A stretch of DNA of 64,000 nt from contig JAHDSQ010000002.1 in assembly GCA_018432615.1 (NCBI GenBank), positions 157,054 through 221,053 of the forward strand. Reading direction: 5' to 3'. The DNA comes from Clostridia bacterium. GTDB taxonomy: Bacteria > Bacillota > Peptococcia > DRI-13 > SM3-B62. Within the stretch, counting starts at the first letter, position 1. Each line of letters opens with the position of its first letter. The notes under the pieces were generated by a model. It was not told where the DNA came from and did no database searches. It saw nothing but the letters and a program-made list of their open reading frames with translations. The translations under genes and the position numbers were made by a program. Below are positions 61,853 through 64,000 of the stretch, one piece after another.

Positions 61853-63924
61853 TAATCAACTATCTCATGTTCTACTTCCGACAACTCCAAAATGGACTTT
61901 TCTTGTCCGATACCAAAATACTCTTCCATGAGAGCTTTGGCAATATATCCGGCAGATCCCCCTCCGCTGTATCCGTGCTCAACTACTCCGGCAAAAGCGA
62001 TTTGCGGATTATCGGCAGGCGCAAAAGCAACGAACAATCCGTCATAATCATCTTTTTCATAGTCCGCCCTTCCTGTCTGAGCCGTACCGGTCTTGGCACC
62101 TACCTTTATTTCCTCAGGGAAATCACTGAAAAGAAAGTATGCCGTACCTCCCGGCTCAGTTACTGCCTGCATACCTCTTTGGACCTCTCTGATTGTATCC
62201 GCGGAAATAGATGTTTCCAGCACAAGCTCCGGCTCGTATTGCTTTAAGACCTCTCCTTCATAAGAAATGATCCTATCGACGATATAAGGCTTGTACCGGG
62301 TGCCGCCATTGGCAATAGTAGACACATAATTAGCCAATTGAATAACCGAATACTGATTGTACCCCTGCCCAATCCCTGTATTATAGGTATCCCATGTGTG
62401 CCATCTGGTGTAATGATTTAACTGTATTTTTCTTTCTTGCTCCCAAACATTTATTTTGCCGCTAAGCTCACGTTCCAATCTTTTTTTCTCGCTTTCATCA
62501 GCGGCTGCCTCAATATTTTTTTGATACTCATCCTCGATACCTTTGATTCGCTCGTCAATCTGTTTATTTATACGATCCGCTCTGGCACCAAACTCCTTCT
62601 CCTGCCATTCCAAATGGGGTAAAAGGCCGGAACTCTCGTAAGGAAGATCAATCCCTGTTCTTTGACCCAGACCCAGCTCTGTCCCTATTCTGCCAATGGC
62701 CTCAATACCGCTGCGCGCGGCCATTTCCTGAAAATATACATTACAGGATTTGGCAAGAGCCGAATAAAGATTAACCGAACCATGCACGTCCCAGCATTTG
62801 ATATATGGAGACTCCCAATACCTACCTGTACAGGTTAAATACTCGTCAGGCGAAACCACACCTGACTCCAAAGCGGCAATAGCCGTCACCATCTTAAAAG
62901 TCGAACCCGGTACATAAGCACCCTGTAATGCCCTGTTCCTGAGAGCCGGAGGTTCGTTGCTGAAATAGTAATCCGCCTGTTCCTGGGAAAGTGAATTACC
63001 GTTAAAATCTGTCGGATCAAGCTCCGGCCGGCTTGTCATCGCTAAGACTTTACCGGTTTTAACGTCCAACAACACGGCTGCTCCTGCCTGGGCTTTCGGA
63101 TGGTCTTTTTGTACCTTTTCCAACACTTCATCGAAACTCTTTTCCATGACACGCTGTAATTCAAGATCAATCGTTAAGATTAAATCGTTTCCGGGGATAG
63201 CCGGAATTGTCTGGACCTCTCTAACCGGACGGTTCAAAGCTGTTACTTCCACCTGGCGATATCCGTTTTCTCCACGCAGATCATGCTCATACACCTTTTC
63301 GATACCGGTCTTGCCCACCAAATCAGCCATACCGTAGTCTTCAAAACCCGGCTCCTCCAATTCTTCCTTAATGGAGTGCACATAACCTAAAAGGTGTCCC
63401 GCCAATGTTTCATGCGGGTATGAACGCTGCGGCTGAGCAATTATGCTAACCCCCGGCAGTTCTCTCCGCCTTTCCTCAAACACCGTAACCAACTCAATAG
63501 GGATATCTCTTTTAATAATTACCGGCTCGTATAACCGTCCGCTCTGAGATTTGATCATATTCTGAATTTGCTCATACGTAATCTCCGGATCATCTAATAT
63601 CTCTACCAATCTGTTAACAACTTCATCCGAATTTATTTGGGAAGTTCCGTCCTCATCACTCATTCCCATATAATCCAAACACAAATTAAAGACGGGCCTG
63701 TTGGTGGCAAGCACCTGCCCGTTGCGGTCGAGAATTTCACCCCTTGGTGCTGTTTCCGGAAGCCACCTCATAATGTTTGAAACTGCTTTTGTACGGTATA
63801 ACTCAGTCTTAATAATTTGCAACCAAGCTACCCGGACAAACATTACCAGAAATATGGCAACTATCACCCAGGTGTAAATTTTTAAGGTTTTTTCCAGGAT
63901 CAGTTTGGATTTCCTTACTTCCAT
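61852..63924 (-). CDS. mrdA: Penicillin-binding protein 2 (elongasome transpeptidase)
   Basis: A 690-residue class B PBP. It has an N-terminal membrane helix (about 15-35) and a dimerisation domain starting RGEILDRNGQVLATNRP (about 55-71). The transpeptidase has SxxK in GSTFKMV (about 350), SxN in KSCNVYF and KTGTAQ (about 625). Between EWQEKEF and DTYNTGIGQGYN a charged helical insertion of about 60 residues (roughly 462-525) interrupts the usual fold. Variants are known in related Clostridia. It partners RodA in cylindrical wall growth. The ATG overlaps the upstream stop in TAATG. Confidence 0.95.
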   Translation of the reverse strand: MEVRKSKLILEKTLKIYTWVIVAIFLVMFVRVAWLQIIKTELYRTKAVSNIMRWLPETAPRGEILDRNGQVLATNRPVFNLCLDYMGMSDEDGTSQINSDEVVNRLVEILDDPEITYEQIQNMIKSQSGRLYEPVIIKRDIPIELVTVFEERRRELPGVSIIAQPQRSYPHETLAGHLLGYVHSIKEELEEPGFEDYGMADLVGKTGIEKVYEHDLRGENGYRQVEVTALNRPVREVQTIPAIPGNDLILTIDLELQRVMEKSFDEVLEKVQKDHPKAQAGAAVLLDVKTGKVLAMTSRPELDPTDFNGNSLSQEQADYYFSNEPPALRNRALQGAYVPGSTFKMVTAIAALESGVVSPDEYLTCTGRYWESPYIKCWDVHGSVNLYSALAKSCNVYFQEMAARSGIEAIGRIGTELGLGQRTGIDLPYESSGLLPHLEWQEKEFGARADRINKQIDERIKGIEDEYQKNIEAAADESEKKRLERELSGKINVWEQERKIQLNHYTRWHTWDTYNTGIGQGYNQYSVIQLANYVSTIANGGTRYKPYIVDRIISYEGEVLKQYEPELVLETSISADTIREVQRGMQAVTEPGGTAYFLFSDFPEEIKVGAKTGTAQTGRADYEKDDYDGLFVAFAPADNPQIAFAGVVEHGYSGGGSAGYIAKALMEEYFGIGQEKSILELSEVEHEIVD

Positions 63925-64000
63925 TAGTCTCTCCTCTTCATCCGAAGCAATCTCCTTTTATGAAAGCTTTCCCAAAAACGAAATTTCAGGCTCTGCGTCG
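63924..64000 (-). CDS. C-terminal tail of an upstream gene, possibly mreD
   Basis: One frame stays open to the window edge and ends in TAA overlapping the mrdA ATG (TAATG). It encodes a basic 24-residue tail ending RRLLRMKRRD. By position (mreB-mreC-mreD-mrdA is the common order) this would be the end of mreD. The fragment is too short to confirm. Confidence 0.35.
   Translation of the reverse strand, partial: TQSLKFRFWESFHKRRLLRMKRRD

Noticed and set aside
1-64000. CRISPR arrays, tRNA or rRNA genes, insertion sequences, prophage
   Set aside because: No regularly spaced repeats, transposase or integrase genes, or tRNA/rRNA sequences were recognised on reading both strands.

Overview
The window reads as a chromosomal segment of an anaerobic, endospore-forming member of the Clostridia, most like the Peptococcaceae/Desulfotomaculum-type lineages. 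This is inferred from gene content. It has a gerA-type germinant receptor operon, a CdaA-CdaR-GlmM module, T-box and cobalamin riboswitch leaders, a ferredoxin-dependent 2-oxoacid oxidoreductase, the oxygen-independent cobalamin pathway, an SLH-bearing lipoprotein, a selenoprotein and a minCDE/mrdA/rodA cluster. No rRNA, tRNA, insertion sequence, phage gene or CRISPR array was seen.

Layout. 1-9731 (minus strand): a cut amidohydrolase gene, an asparaginase and a gamma-glutamyl hydrolase-type amidotransferase. Next come a MazEF-type toxin/antitoxin pair with its own promoter, then alr, nnr, acpS, glmM, cdaR and cdaA (cell-wall precursors and c-di-AMP). 10055-11887 (plus): a DUF881 / small basic protein / DUF881 trio ending in a terminator. 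11938-15146 (minus): an orphan 543-residue protein and a Tat-exported D-aminoacylase-like amidohydrolase. 15296-20629 (plus): gerAA-gerAC-gerAB, a small membrane protein and a MinD-like ATPase with a PilZN-like N-terminal domain.

20640-34389 (minus) is a branched-chain amino acid supercluster transcribed leftward: ilvD, ilvB1, ilvN, ilvC, ilvB2, leuA, leuC, leuD, leuB, then a four-subunit 2-oxoisovalerate-type ferredoxin oxidoreductase. Upstream are two leaders in series. The nearer has a promoter and an intrinsic terminator. About 700 bp upstream is a complete T-box leader whose specifier reads CUC (Leu). Between them, on the opposite strand, lies a HesB/IscA-like selenoprotein gene (34766-35050) with an in-frame UGA and a SECIS-like hairpin. 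A conventional ORF search breaks this gene.

35458-40176 is accessory: a DUF378 membrane protein, a Nudix hydrolase, a chemoreceptor, a DUF2294 protein, a 666-bp gene-poor gap with hairpins and a repeat copied from the Nudix gene, and an AAA/DUF4143 ATPase. The ATPase has an unusual promoter and leader. 40186-58317 (minus) is one long cobalamin operon under a B12 riboswitch: an ABC transporter plus enzymes from cobalt chelation to adenosylcobinamide phosphate, with apgM at its end. cobU, cobS, cobC and cobT are not in the window. 58743-64000 (minus) is the cell-shape/division cluster: mrdA, minC, minD, minE, rodA, with a probable mreD tail at the edge.

The strongest leads are the selenoprotein lying antisense under a leucine T-box transcript, the two acetolactate synthase paralogues that differ at a substrate-specificity residue, the PilZN-MinD fusion, and the SLH fusion on the corrinoid-binding lipoprotein.
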